A stretch of DNA of 64,000 nt from Mrakia gelida (lineage: Eukaryota > Basidiomycota > Tremellomycetes > Cystofilobasidiales > Mrakiaceae). The stretch covers positions 1,612,001 through 1,676,000 of the forward strand of contig BRON01000007.1 of NCBI GenBank assembly GCA_024345305.1, in the 5' to 3' direction. The position numbers and the translations under genes were made by a program. How positions within the stretch are numbered: the stretch's first letter is position 1; each line of letters starts with the position of its first letter. Of the stretch, positions 55,787 through 64,000 are shown in pieces. A model generated the notes under the pieces. That model searched no databases, was not told the origin of the DNA, and saw only the letters and a program-made list of their open reading frames with translations.

Positions 55787-58300
55787 CTACTCCTCCATCG
55801 TCTCATCCTCAACAACGACCTTCTTCTCCCCCACCTGCAGATGCGCAACAACCACTCCGTTCCTCGCTCCCGTCTCCTTGGTTCCGAACTTCATCCACCT
55901 GCCCAACCTAGGTTCCTGGCCCACACTCGCGATCATGAGAAGGGTGGTTTTGCTGTCCTTTTTGGCGACAGCCTCGGAAGTGGTGTTGGTGGTGGTGGAG
56001 TCGTCGTCGGGGTCAGGGAAGGAGGTGGTTCGTTTCGGGATGTTGTCGCTCGCTCTCCAGCGAGAGAAGTCGACGAGGGAGACGGAGGGGGCGAGGAGTT
56101 GGAGGGAGTTGATGAACCCTGGGGCGGGGATGGTGAAGAGTTGGGAGAAGGATTTGAGGTTGGGAGCGAGGGACCAGACTCGGATTTGGCCGTCCCAGGA
56201 ACCTGAGGGAGAGGAAAAAGAGAAGAGAAGAGGGAGGGAGGGATTAGGACGCGTTTCGTTTCGTTCGGTTCGTTTCGCTCGAGGCAACGTGCGAGTCCTC
56301 AGATGAGCGAGGGGGAGGGAAGGGATGGAGAAGGAGGTTAAGACTCACCTGAAACGAAAGTATCTCCGTAAGGAAGACAAGCGAGAGCGGTGATCCATCG
56401 AGCGGTTCCAATGACTCCCTCGGTTTCGGACGTGTGCTCGTTGAGACCGTGAGAGAGATGGTTGATGAACACCGGCTTCTTCTTGGTGATCGTCCAGAGA
56501 GCGATAGCACTGTTCACGCGAAACAAACGGTCGAGCGAAGAAAGAGCGGGTCAGCAAAAGAAAGGGCGCAAAACGAAACGAAACGAAAAAAGGCTCGACG
56601 CGTCGGTCGGTCAAACTCACCCACTATCCCCCCCACTGAGGAAATGCTGCTCATCCACCATCGCCACACAATCAATGCTCCCCTCCTTATACGCATCCTT
56701 CTGTTTCCCCAACCTCTTCCTCCTCCTCTCAATCTTACTCGGTCCCTCTCCCTCCTTCCCAGCCAACCTCTCCTCCCTCTCCTTCTCCTCCTCGATATCG
56801 TCGTCCTCCGCCCACACGCCCTTGCTCCCTCCTCCTCCTCGGAACACAAGCTGAGACTCTTCCGGGATCTTCCAGAACCGGACGGTTCGATCTCGGGAAC
56901 CGGCTGAGACGAGGTTCTCGGCTCGGAGGGTGGAGAGGGAGTGGGTGGAGTCTTGGTGACCGAAGAGGGTTTCGAGGTGGGAGAGCGTGGAGAGGGAGAA
57001 GACGGAGATGGTTCGGTCTAGGGAGGTTGTGTAGAGGGTTAGGGATTGGGATTGGAAGGCGAGGGACTGAAAAAAAACGAAGACGCGAAAGACGAGAGAG
57101 AGAGATAAAGAAGTCAGCGAACGAACGAACGCGACGAGCGAGGTTGACGCGAAACGAGATACAAAGTCAACACTCACGGTGACAGCATCCCTATGTCCTC
57201 TCAGTCCTCTCACCCACTTCCCAGTCTCCCCTTCCACATCCCAGCATCCAACAACACCCTCCCTTCCAGCCGTAGCAACCCACTTCCCATCCTCGCTCAC
57301 CGCCAAATCGAGCACCTCCCCCGTATGCCCCTTCAGATCCCTCCCCTCCACGCTCCACCCTCCCGTAGCCTTCCCACTTCCACTCCCAGCCTTCCCCTTC
57401 CCCTTCTTCTCCTCCTTCGTCGGCCTCGCCAACCTAGGCCAGTGCGCAAGCAGCTCTCCCGTATGAAGCGAGTACTTGGAGAGCGCACCGGACTTGGAGG
57501 ACGTGTAGAGGTAAGGCGTTTCCGGGGAGGCTCGAGCGGCTGTTGGTGGGAGGTTGGGGAGAGGGAGGAAGTAGGTTTGGGTGGTTGAGAGGGAGAGGTA
57601 AGGGGAAAGGAAGATGTGGATCTTAGGGGAGTGGGAGAGGACGTCGGATTGAAGTCGAGAGGCCATGATGTCCCGGTCGATTTCGGCGGCGTCGTAAGTC
57701 CCGTCGTCTAAAGAGACGAAGTTCGGAGGTACAGGTTAGCTTGATAGTTCGATGGGGGGTGAGCTAGTGGAGCTCAGAGCTTGGAGGGAAGCAGGAAGGA
57801 GGACAGGGAGGAAAGAAGGAAAGGTCGAGCTGAAGACCTGCTCCCTTCCTTCCTTTGCTCGTTGAGCTCGTTCCTCGCCTCCCTCCAGCTTCCCAAGCGC
57901 TCCCAAACCCTAGAGAAGAACGGATTGACTCACCCTGCTCCTTCTCTAAACCCTCTAGATATTCTCTAGCCATCCTCAACCTCTTCTCTCCTCCAGTCTC
58001 TCGTCCAGCCCTCACTCGCTCCTCCTCGTCGCTCTCCCCTCCTCTGGTGTCCCTACGAAGGTCCATGTCCTCGACTCCGACATCTGACCCTCCATCAGAG
58101 AGCTCCTCGTCTCTCTTCTTGTTCTTGCTCGACGAGGAAGACGAAGCTGCTCCTCCAGCTGCTGAGGGTCGTCCTTTCGATCCAGGTCGAGCTGAGCTCG
58201 TCGTTGATGCCCCTCCTTTGCCCTTGGAAGCAGGAGCTCCTCCGGTGGAAGGTCTCTTCCTTTTCGATGCTGAGGGTTTAGAGAAGAACGAGTCCGACAT
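55787..58300 (-). CDS. RRP9: U3 snoRNP WD40 protein Rrp9-like
   Basis: The start MSDSFFSKPSASKRKRPS (58300) gives a basic, Ser/Gly-rich nuclear head with acidic DEELSDGGSDVGVEDMD. The sequence EKRLRMAREYLEGLEKEQ, then DDGTYDAAEIDRDIMASRLQ, matches the conserved pre-propeller region of Rrp9/U3-55K. WD40 blades follow: LKGHTGEVLDLAVSEDGKWV with CWDVE; LRGHRDAVT with SLAFQSQSLTLYTTSLDRTI; LFGHQDSTHSLSTLRAENLV with GSRDRTVRFWKIPEESQLVF; then a long insert, SIDCVAMVDEQHFLSGGDSG, ARWITALACLPYGDTFVSGS and WDGQIRVWSL. The protein ends VVVEDETMEE. Rrp9 binds U3 snoRNA for 18S rRNA processing in the nucleolus. Insertions between blades are larger than in yeast. About six exons. Confidence 0.87.
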
Positions 58301-58624
58301 CCTGACCGAGAGAGGGAGAAGAGAAGAAGAAGAAGAGAGGAGGGGGAGTGGTGGTTTGAAGCAGCGAAGAGGGAGGAGAGAGGAGGGAGACCTCGAATTT
58401 TTGGTTACCAGGGAGGAGAGAAGGAGGGCACGTCTCCGATTTCGTAGATCGATTTTGGCACCAACTACATGATCAAGGGGAGGATGAACGTCCAGTCAGC
58501 CTTGGAGAAGGAAAGAAGTGCGACGAAAAAATAAATGAGGGCAGCCTGGAGGCCTTAGCGACGAGGTAGGAAGGTTGAGAGGGAAAGGCGCGAGCTCGGA
58601 GGTCGAGTCGGCTCTCCCCCAACC
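58301..58624. promoter_or_regulatory. Divergent promoter region
   Basis: 0.32 kb between the Rrp9-like and MAPR-like starts; purine-rich near 58310-58390. No gene supported. Confidence 0.4.
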
Positions 58625-60280
58625 ATGTCCGCCTCCCAACGTCCAACCATCCTTCAGTGAGTATTCGAATCTCGCTTTCTTCTCGTGGGAGAACATACTC
58701 GCATAGCTACTCGAGGTGGTAGAGCTTCTCCCGAGGGAGGGGATGAATCAGCTGCTGGGAAGCTCGTCTTCGGACAGCGAGCTCGCTTCAACTCCTTCCC
58801 GAGCTTCTCGTTCGTCTTCCCTCTCTTCACCTGCTAACCAAGACTCCCTCCTTTTCACTCTTTCAGAGCCATCCGATATCGTCTTCAGTGGAAGTTTGAA
58901 GATCAGATCGCTTTCTTCGTCAACGTGAGCTGGCTCTCTCTCTCTCTCTTCGACCTCGTACGGACATCTCCTCCCTTGGCTCACTCGTCCCTTCTCCCTC
59001 TTCCCTCCTTCCTTCTCTCTCTCTCTCCCAGAGCGCAACCAGCTTCCGTACTCAACTCCAAGAGAACCCCATCGACGCTCTGTACGTGCATCCTCTCTCA
59101 CTTCTCTCTCGTCTCATTTCAACCTTATCGTCCCCAACGAGCATCAGAAAAACGACCCACACTTCCTTCCCCTTCTCTCCCCACGTGGAACACCCTCTCC
59201 TTCAACTCTCTCGTCTCCCTTTCGCTGACTCCCTCCGTCCCTCCCTCTCTCTTTGCTCGGTTGGTTTACATAGAGGCAACGCGTTCAAATACTCTCTCCC
59301 CTTCCTCCTCCCCATCGTCTTCTTCTTCGCGCTCTACAACAAGTCAGCTCCCATCGACCCGTCCACAGGTCAACCTCAAACCAAATCTCAACGAAGACTC
59401 GTACCCAGACCAGGAACCCAAGCTTCCGTAGACTATACTAGGAAACTCGTCGCCGAGAAAGCTGAGAAGGAACGAGAAAAACTCGCCATCACAAAGAAGA
59501 AAGAAACACCCTCCATCGCCGTGAGCTTGATTCGTTTCTTCTCTTCTCCTTCCCTCCCTTTCCCATTCCACCCACTCTCCTCCCTCTCTTTGTCTCCCTC
59601 TCCCTCTCACCAACTAACCCAACCCAACCCTCCCTCCTCGCTCGCTCTTCGCGCTTTCCAGGAAACCACAAGCATGATGTCCGCACCCTCCACCGATCTC
59701 GCTCCTCCCCTCTCAACCCCTTACACCCCCGCCCAACTCGCCGTCTTCAACGGAGTCCCTGAGGGACAGAAGATCTACGTCGCTATCAAGGGAACCATCT
59801 TTGACGTTTCGGCCAAGCCTGAGATGTACGGGCCTGGGAAGAGCTACAATGTGTTTGCTGGGAGGGACGCGAGTAAGGCCCTTGGGATGAGTAGTGTTAA
59901 GATTGAGGTGAGTCGGGCTTGATCATTTTGGGTGGCTGGGCTGAGTGGGAGGTTGGTGAGGCGAGAGAAGAGAAGAAGCAGCTCGTTTTGACCTCGTTCG
60001 ACGCTCGCTCGCTCGCTCGTACGACGAACTCTCCCTCCTTCCCTCCCTGCCCTCCTCCCTTCCTCTCGCCTCACCTCATCTCCCCATCCCTCCCACCTCT
60101 CTCTAACACAACGCCTCATCTGACTCCCACCCTCTTCCCTCCTCTCCCCACCGACCTCTCCCTCTCCAGGACGCGACGGCCGACTACTCCTCCCTCAACG
60201 AGAAGGAGCTCGGAACCCTCCAGAGCTGGTTCACCTTCTTCGAGAAGAGGTACAACGTCGTTGGAAAGGTTGTTGAGTAA
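58625..60280 (+). CDS. Membrane-bound cytochrome b5-like heme protein (MAPR/Dap1 type)
   Basis: Seven short exons: MSASQRPTILQ, AIRYRLQWKFEDQIAFFVN, SATSFRTQLQENPIDAL, then GNAFKYSLPFLLPIVFFFAL (membrane helix) with NKSAPIDPSTGQPQTKSQRR, a charged linker, ETTSMMSAPSTDLAPPLSTP, and the heme domain. The heme domain reads YTPAQLAVFNGVPEGQKIYV, AIKGTIFDVSAKPEMYGPGK and SYNVFAGRDASKALGM, then SLNEKELGTLQSWFTFFEKR and YNVVGKVVE with TAA 60278-60280. The Tyr residues in MYGPGKSYN and YTPAQL are typical of the progesterone-receptor/Dap1 cytochrome b5 subfamily, which supports P450 enzymes such as Erg11 in sterol synthesis at the ER. The N-terminal region before the helix is longer than in yeast Dap1. 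Confidence 0.87.
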
Positions 60281-60971
60281 TCGTCTCGAGGAGTAGCGAA
60301 AGGTTGGGAGGGCAGAGGGTAGCGTGGGACGCGAGGAGGAGGGAAGGGAGGAGGAGGTTGAGTTGAGTTAGGCTTTTTCGATCTCAGTTTTTCGTTTCTT
60401 TTTTGTGGCTTGGGGCGGGGTGTGCTGGGAGAGAAAGAGGAAAAAGGAAGAAAGCGAGTTCTGTAGAGGACGAGAGATGGTGCGTCGAACACGCGAAACG
60501 AGAGGTGCGAGAGAGGGAGCTCGATGTTCGCTCGTTCGTTCGTTCGTTCGTTCGACGAGCAGAACGGGTACCACCTCAAGTCAAGCGTCAAGTCAGCATG
60601 AGCTTGCCGTGAGCATCCTCGTCGGCTAGAAGAATCTCGGATCACGAGGGGAAGACCAGACGCGAACGAAACGAAACGAAACGAGACGTGGAGGGAGCTC
60701 GACGTCCCGCTCGTTCGACGAGCGGAACGCGAACCATTCACCCGAGCGTCGATACAGCAAGCCTTCCACCCTCCCCGAAGACTCCTCTCCCAACATCTCC
60801 ATCCTCAAGCAGAAACTCAACCCAAACGAGCGGAGCGGAGCGTTCGCGCCCTCCAATCTCGCAAGCCTCCTCCCCCTTCCTCCCTCCTCCTCGCTCCCCG
60901 CCCATCTCAAAAGTCGTGAAAGTCATCCTCATCCCCCCCAAAAAATAAACCCATCCGCAGCTCATCTCCGT
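60281..60971. other. Convergent 3' flanks
   Basis: 0.69 kb holding a TTCG/GTTC microsatellite (about 60530-60555) and A-rich GAAACGAAAC repeats near 60670. No gene supported. Confidence 0.5.
60525..60556. repeat. (TCGT/CGTT)n microsatellite
   Basis: At least five consecutive cgtt units; a related gttc run lies near 6362-6380. Simple sequence in noncoding DNA. Confidence 0.8.
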
Positions 60972-61529
60972 CTAACAGAAACAGCAACAACATCCCAGCA
61001 GCGCTCCTATTCCCAGTCCAGCAGCGACACCTCCTCCGACTCCTCCCCCGCTCGACTGTTGCGGTTGACCTTGAACGTAGATGGGCTGCTGCTGGGGTTG
61101 GTATTGCTGGTCTGGTTCCGGCGCAAAGGAGGAGGGAATGAAGCGGAGGGAGGGTGTCAGCTCGCTGATAAGAAGGGAGGAGACGAGACGAGGGAAGGAA
61201 GGAAGAACTGAAGCTCGAGCTCATCAACCGAAAGAAGAAGGAAGCTCAACTCACTCTGATGCTGACCCTGCCCGTACTGCTGCTGCTGCCCATACTGCTG
61301 ATTCCACTGCTGCTGATGTTGTTGCTGATCCCCTCCATACTGCTGCTGACCCTGTCCTCCCTGCTGAGGAGGGTAGTAGCCCTTCCCATCGTGAGGTTGG
61401 TTTTGGTACGAGTTCGGGGGGTATTGAGGTTGCTGTTGGGAGGGGTAGGAGCTAAGGGAAGGGGGTCAGTAAGGGGAATGAAGAGGCGGAGAGGATGGGG
61501 TGGGGACGGGCTTACTGTTGGTTGGTCAT
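60972..61529 (-). CDS. Gln/Pro/Tyr-rich small protein with C-terminal Cys cluster (CYSTM-like)
   Basis: Start MTNQQ (61529), donor GTAAGC. The second exon is Gln/Tyr/Pro-rich: YPSQQQPQYPPNSYQNQPH, then GKGYYPPQQGGQG and a QWNQQYGQQQQ tract. The last exon reads QQYQPQQQPIYVQGQPQQ, then Gly-rich GGGVGGGVAAGLGIGALL and the terminus GCCCCFC with TAG 60972-60974. A Gly/Ala hydrophobic helix followed by a Cys cluster at the extreme C-terminus is the pattern of CYSTM/XYPPX tail proteins, small stress-related membrane proteins often palmitoylated at the Cys. Membrane attachment is inferred. Length is about 110 residues; three exons. It diverges from the NAPE-PLD-like gene. Confidence 0.72.
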
Positions 61530-62482
61530 TTGGAGGAGGAGGGTGGGTGGTGGATGGGAGGGAGGGAAGGAGGGCTGAGCTTCGACGAGGTTGGGGCAGG
61601 GAAAGCGCCTTGGCGGGAAGGCCGCGGTTGGGAGGGAAGATTTTCGAGGAACTCCGAGGAATCGTCTTGAATGAGCTAGAGAGAAAAAGTGGACCCTGGA
61701 GGGAGGTGCGCAGAATTTCTGCGTCGAGGCGAGGGGGACAAGACAAGACGAGACAAGTCGCGGTTGGTCACCTTTACGTTTCGCTTTTTCTGCTTCACGG
61801 ACGCGTTTGATGCTTCGGCGGTGCGGTCGAAGGACGCTGCAAATGCTTGCTTCTTGATCGGACGGGAAACATAGATGAAGAAATCAGCCTCGTCTCGGAG
61901 AGGGACGATCAGACGCGGACGCGTCGAGCCGTCGCGACGGGCTCTCTCGCTCGCTGAGGAAGTCTACTGGCAATTCCCCGAGTCGAGCGCGAATTGCATA
62001 AGGGAAAAAAGACGATGCAATTCTGTCTCGACGATTAAACAGCGTGGCACCGCGACTGGGTGAGCTGAGAGAAGAACGAGGAACAAGACGCGTCGCTTCG
62101 ATTCGAGCTCGCAGACTTCCAGCTGTGTCTTCGTCAAGAGATCGAGAGCACCGCACGAGACTCGTACACTCGCTCGTGTAGTGCTGCACTCTACCACGGC
62201 TCTTCTCTGCTCATTCTGAGTGTAAATCTCGTCCTCGGTCGACCCTCTCCGTCCCGAAACAGATCCAACAGGATCCAAGGCGAAAGAGAGTTCTCCTGCA
62301 ACAGTCAAGTTTCTACAGGCCCTCAAGTTTCCTCGTCGATTCAACCTGCAACACTGCGAGTTTCTTCGGCAGGAAAAACAACGACGCGTTTCCCCAGCAG
62401 GGCGGGCTCGCATCCCTCCCCGAGGACGGTCGACTCGGACGCTTCGTTTTCCTTCCCTCTCTTCTTGTCTCTTCTCTCCTCC
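61530..62482. promoter_or_regulatory. Divergent intergenic region
   Basis: 0.95 kb between divergent starts. Several ACGCGT sites fall here (about 61801, 61919, 62089, 62382). Short frames lack splice logic. No gene supported. Confidence 0.45.
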
Positions 62483-64000
62483 ATGTCCTTTGCGCTCAAA
62501 CCGCCATCAAGGATATCACTATTCACATCAACCAGACGCCTCATGTCCACTCTTCCAACTTCAAGATTCACCATCAAACCTGCTCCTGACGTTCAATCGT
62601 CTTCGACGCCCAAAGCAGGAAACAAGCCAGCCCATCATGCGAACGGATCTGCCACGAAGTTCAAGTGAGGCCTCTCCGCGAACGAGAGTGAGACGGGATC
62701 GAATCTGACTGTTCTTTCTTCTCTTCTTTCTCTACTAGGAATCCCTGGGACTCTTGGAGAGACGTAGGGGCCAGCGAGATTCCAAAGGTGAGCTCTCCCC
62801 CCATGTCTCATTCAGCTTGACCGTCCGAGCTCGCATCCCCTCCTCCATGGTACTTCCTCGAGTCTTTGGAGGAGATCGATGGCCTTCACTGTATACCCCC
62901 GAGGTCGATGGGCGTACTCAGACTCTAGGTCGACCTCTCTCGAGGCTGGCAGGGAGGAAGGGGGCCTTTTGATGAGCTCGATCCTCCCCTTCAGCCCTCT
63001 TCGGAGCTGACCTACTCGCCTCTTGTTCTTCGCCCGTCGTTGCAGGTCATGATGCAACAAATGAGAGCACCTGCTCTTCCAGCACCAGAAGCTCTCCAAG
63101 CTCTGATTCCCGTTCAAACTCCCGATTTTGGAGCTTCTCTGAAGAACGCGGAGGGAGTGATCGTTACCTGGCTCGGGTGAGCTCGCTTCGTTCCTTGTTC
63201 TCTCTGCATCTGGATCTCGAACCCCGTAGCTGACCCTCTCTCTCCTTGTATTCGACCTAGACATGCTTGCTGGCTCGTCGAGTTCCCCAAGGAGGAGGGA
63301 GCTGCTCGAGGAGTTCGAGTCCTCTTCGACCCCGTCTTCTCGAATCGATGCTCGCCCAGTCAGCTTATGGGACCTGCTCGATACACTCGTGAGTTCAGAT
63401 ACCCATATCTACCTTCTAGTCAACTTTGACGTGGCGGAATCTTTCTCGCGATGTGAAGAGCACGAACGTCGGGCTAACGCAACATCCCTCTTTCCAGCCC
63501 CCCCCGCTCAAGTCGAAGATCTTCCTCCGTTCGACTTACTCGTCCTCTCGCACAATCACTACGACCAGTCAGTCTCCTTCGTCTCATCTTCCACTCGTAT
63601 CTGCTCGATCTCTCGGCCCTGGGCTACTCTTGAGTCTTCGTCTCATCGACTGACTTTCCGTCACCCTTCGGTCGCATTCGCTCTACAGTCTCGACCTCCC
63701 AACATTGAGCAAGATCGCCAAACTCACTTCCCCTCCCCACATCGTCCTTCCTCTCAACACAGCTTACATCCTCAAAGGATCAGGCTTCTCTCCGTCTCAG
63801 ATCACCGAGCTCGACTGGTGGAAGGGCGTGGACGTCTCGTTCGACCTGGAGGGCAAGAGCCAGTCTCTTCGAATCACGGGAGCTCCCGCTCAGCACTTCA
63901 CTGCTCGAGGTCTCTTCGATCGGTTCGTCTCTCTTTTTTTTTCCCTTCAAACTCAAGCTCTCTTGACCGAAGCTCACACGTCGTTCGCTCTCCCTCTCGC
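62483..64000 (+). CDS. NAPE-PLD-like metallo-beta-lactamase-fold hydrolase, 3' end outside window
   Basis: Exon 1 (62483-62664) encodes [20 protein letters not shown], basic and Ser-rich like a mitochondrial presequence. Then come [40 protein letters not shown] joined to [28 protein letters not shown], and [20 protein letters not shown] with HYDHLDLPTL. The metal-binding motif HNHYDHLD is split by an intron after the first base pair of the second His codon. It continues [28 protein letters not shown] and [17 protein letters not shown] before running off the window. The WxGHAxxL, DPVFSxRxSP and HNHYDH elements match N-acylphosphatidylethanolamine phospholipase D and its fungal relative Fmp30, a mitochondrial inner-membrane lipid enzyme. 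The terminal His ligands are not seen. Confidence 0.87.

Noticed and set aside
1..64000. CRISPR arrays, insertion sequences, prophage, toxin or virus genes
   Set aside because: No regularly spaced repeats, terminal inverted repeats with transposase, integrase or viral proteins were seen; the DNA is a normal intron-rich fungal segment.

Overview
This is nuclear DNA from a fungus, most likely a basidiomycete yeast of the Microbotryomycetes (Rhodotorula, Sporobolomyces or Leucosporidium type). Evidence: almost every gene is broken by several short introns (mostly 60-120 nt) with GTGAGT/GTGAGC-like donors, a CTGAC/CTAAC branch site and CAG acceptors; base composition is GC-leaning and CpG-rich; exons are short; and the proteins are eukaryotic (eIF4A, elongin C, Sft2, Rrp9, a fungal hybrid histidine kinase, a Prm10/ThrE-like protein). 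I see no bacterial operons, phage, CRISPR array, rRNA or recognisable transposon.

Layout. 1-2152 (+): 3' part of a cysteine-containing repeat protein. 2936-3779 (-): BTB protein with a frame-disrupted BTB domain. 3922-6323 (+): C2H2 zinc-finger protein. 6722-8863 (-): coiled-coil protein. 9546-10280 (-): doubtful coding remnant. 10315-11085 (-): intact single-exon BTB paralogue. 11232-12428 (+): elongin C. 12958-14441 (+): Sft2 Golgi transport protein. 14737-16084 (-): F-box-like protein. 16231-17628 (+): third BTB protein. 18369-20711 (-): mitochondrial sulfide:quinone oxidoreductase. 21339-26058 (-): arrestin-like protein with a long repeat-bearing tail. 26592-29817 (+): large coiled-coil protein. 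29941-31856 (-): nitrilase-family amidase. 32175-33176 (+): unknown protein with an in-frame TAA. 33830-35445 (+): Frag1/DRAM/Sfk1-like membrane protein. 35886-43745 (-): very long GAF hybrid histidine kinase. 45322-48388 (+): Prm10/ThrE-like transporter. 49301-51868 (-): eIF4A. 53464-54167 (+): protein with one C-terminal membrane segment. 54404-55580 (-): Lys/Glu-rich protein. 55787-58300 (-): Rrp9 WD40 protein. 58625-60280 (+): membrane-bound cytochrome b5-like (MAPR/Dap1) protein. 60972-61529 (-): Gln/Pro/Tyr-rich protein ending in a Cys cluster. 62483-64000 (+, runs off the end): NAPE-PLD-like metallo-hydrolase.

The genes do not form one pathway. The clearest local theme is at 2.9-17.6 kb, where three BTB proteins, elongin C (itself a BTB/POZ fold) and an F-box-like protein lie within 15 kb; these families usually act as cullin-RING ubiquitin ligase adaptors. 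The rest is mixed housekeeping (translation, rRNA processing, Golgi traffic, sulfide oxidation) and signalling (histidine kinase, arrestin).

The most interesting signals concern gene structure: two micro-exons of 10 and 7 nt in SFT2, a GC-AG intron splitting the catalytic Cys codon of the nitrilase, intron differences between two tandem repeats of one gene, a TAA inside an otherwise continuous gene, a repeated (Y/W)xSAExEKA module in the arrestin tail, and an apparent excess of the palindrome ACGCGT, mostly in introns and flanks. All gene models were spliced by eye from the genomic sequence; exon borders without a strong family match are provisional.
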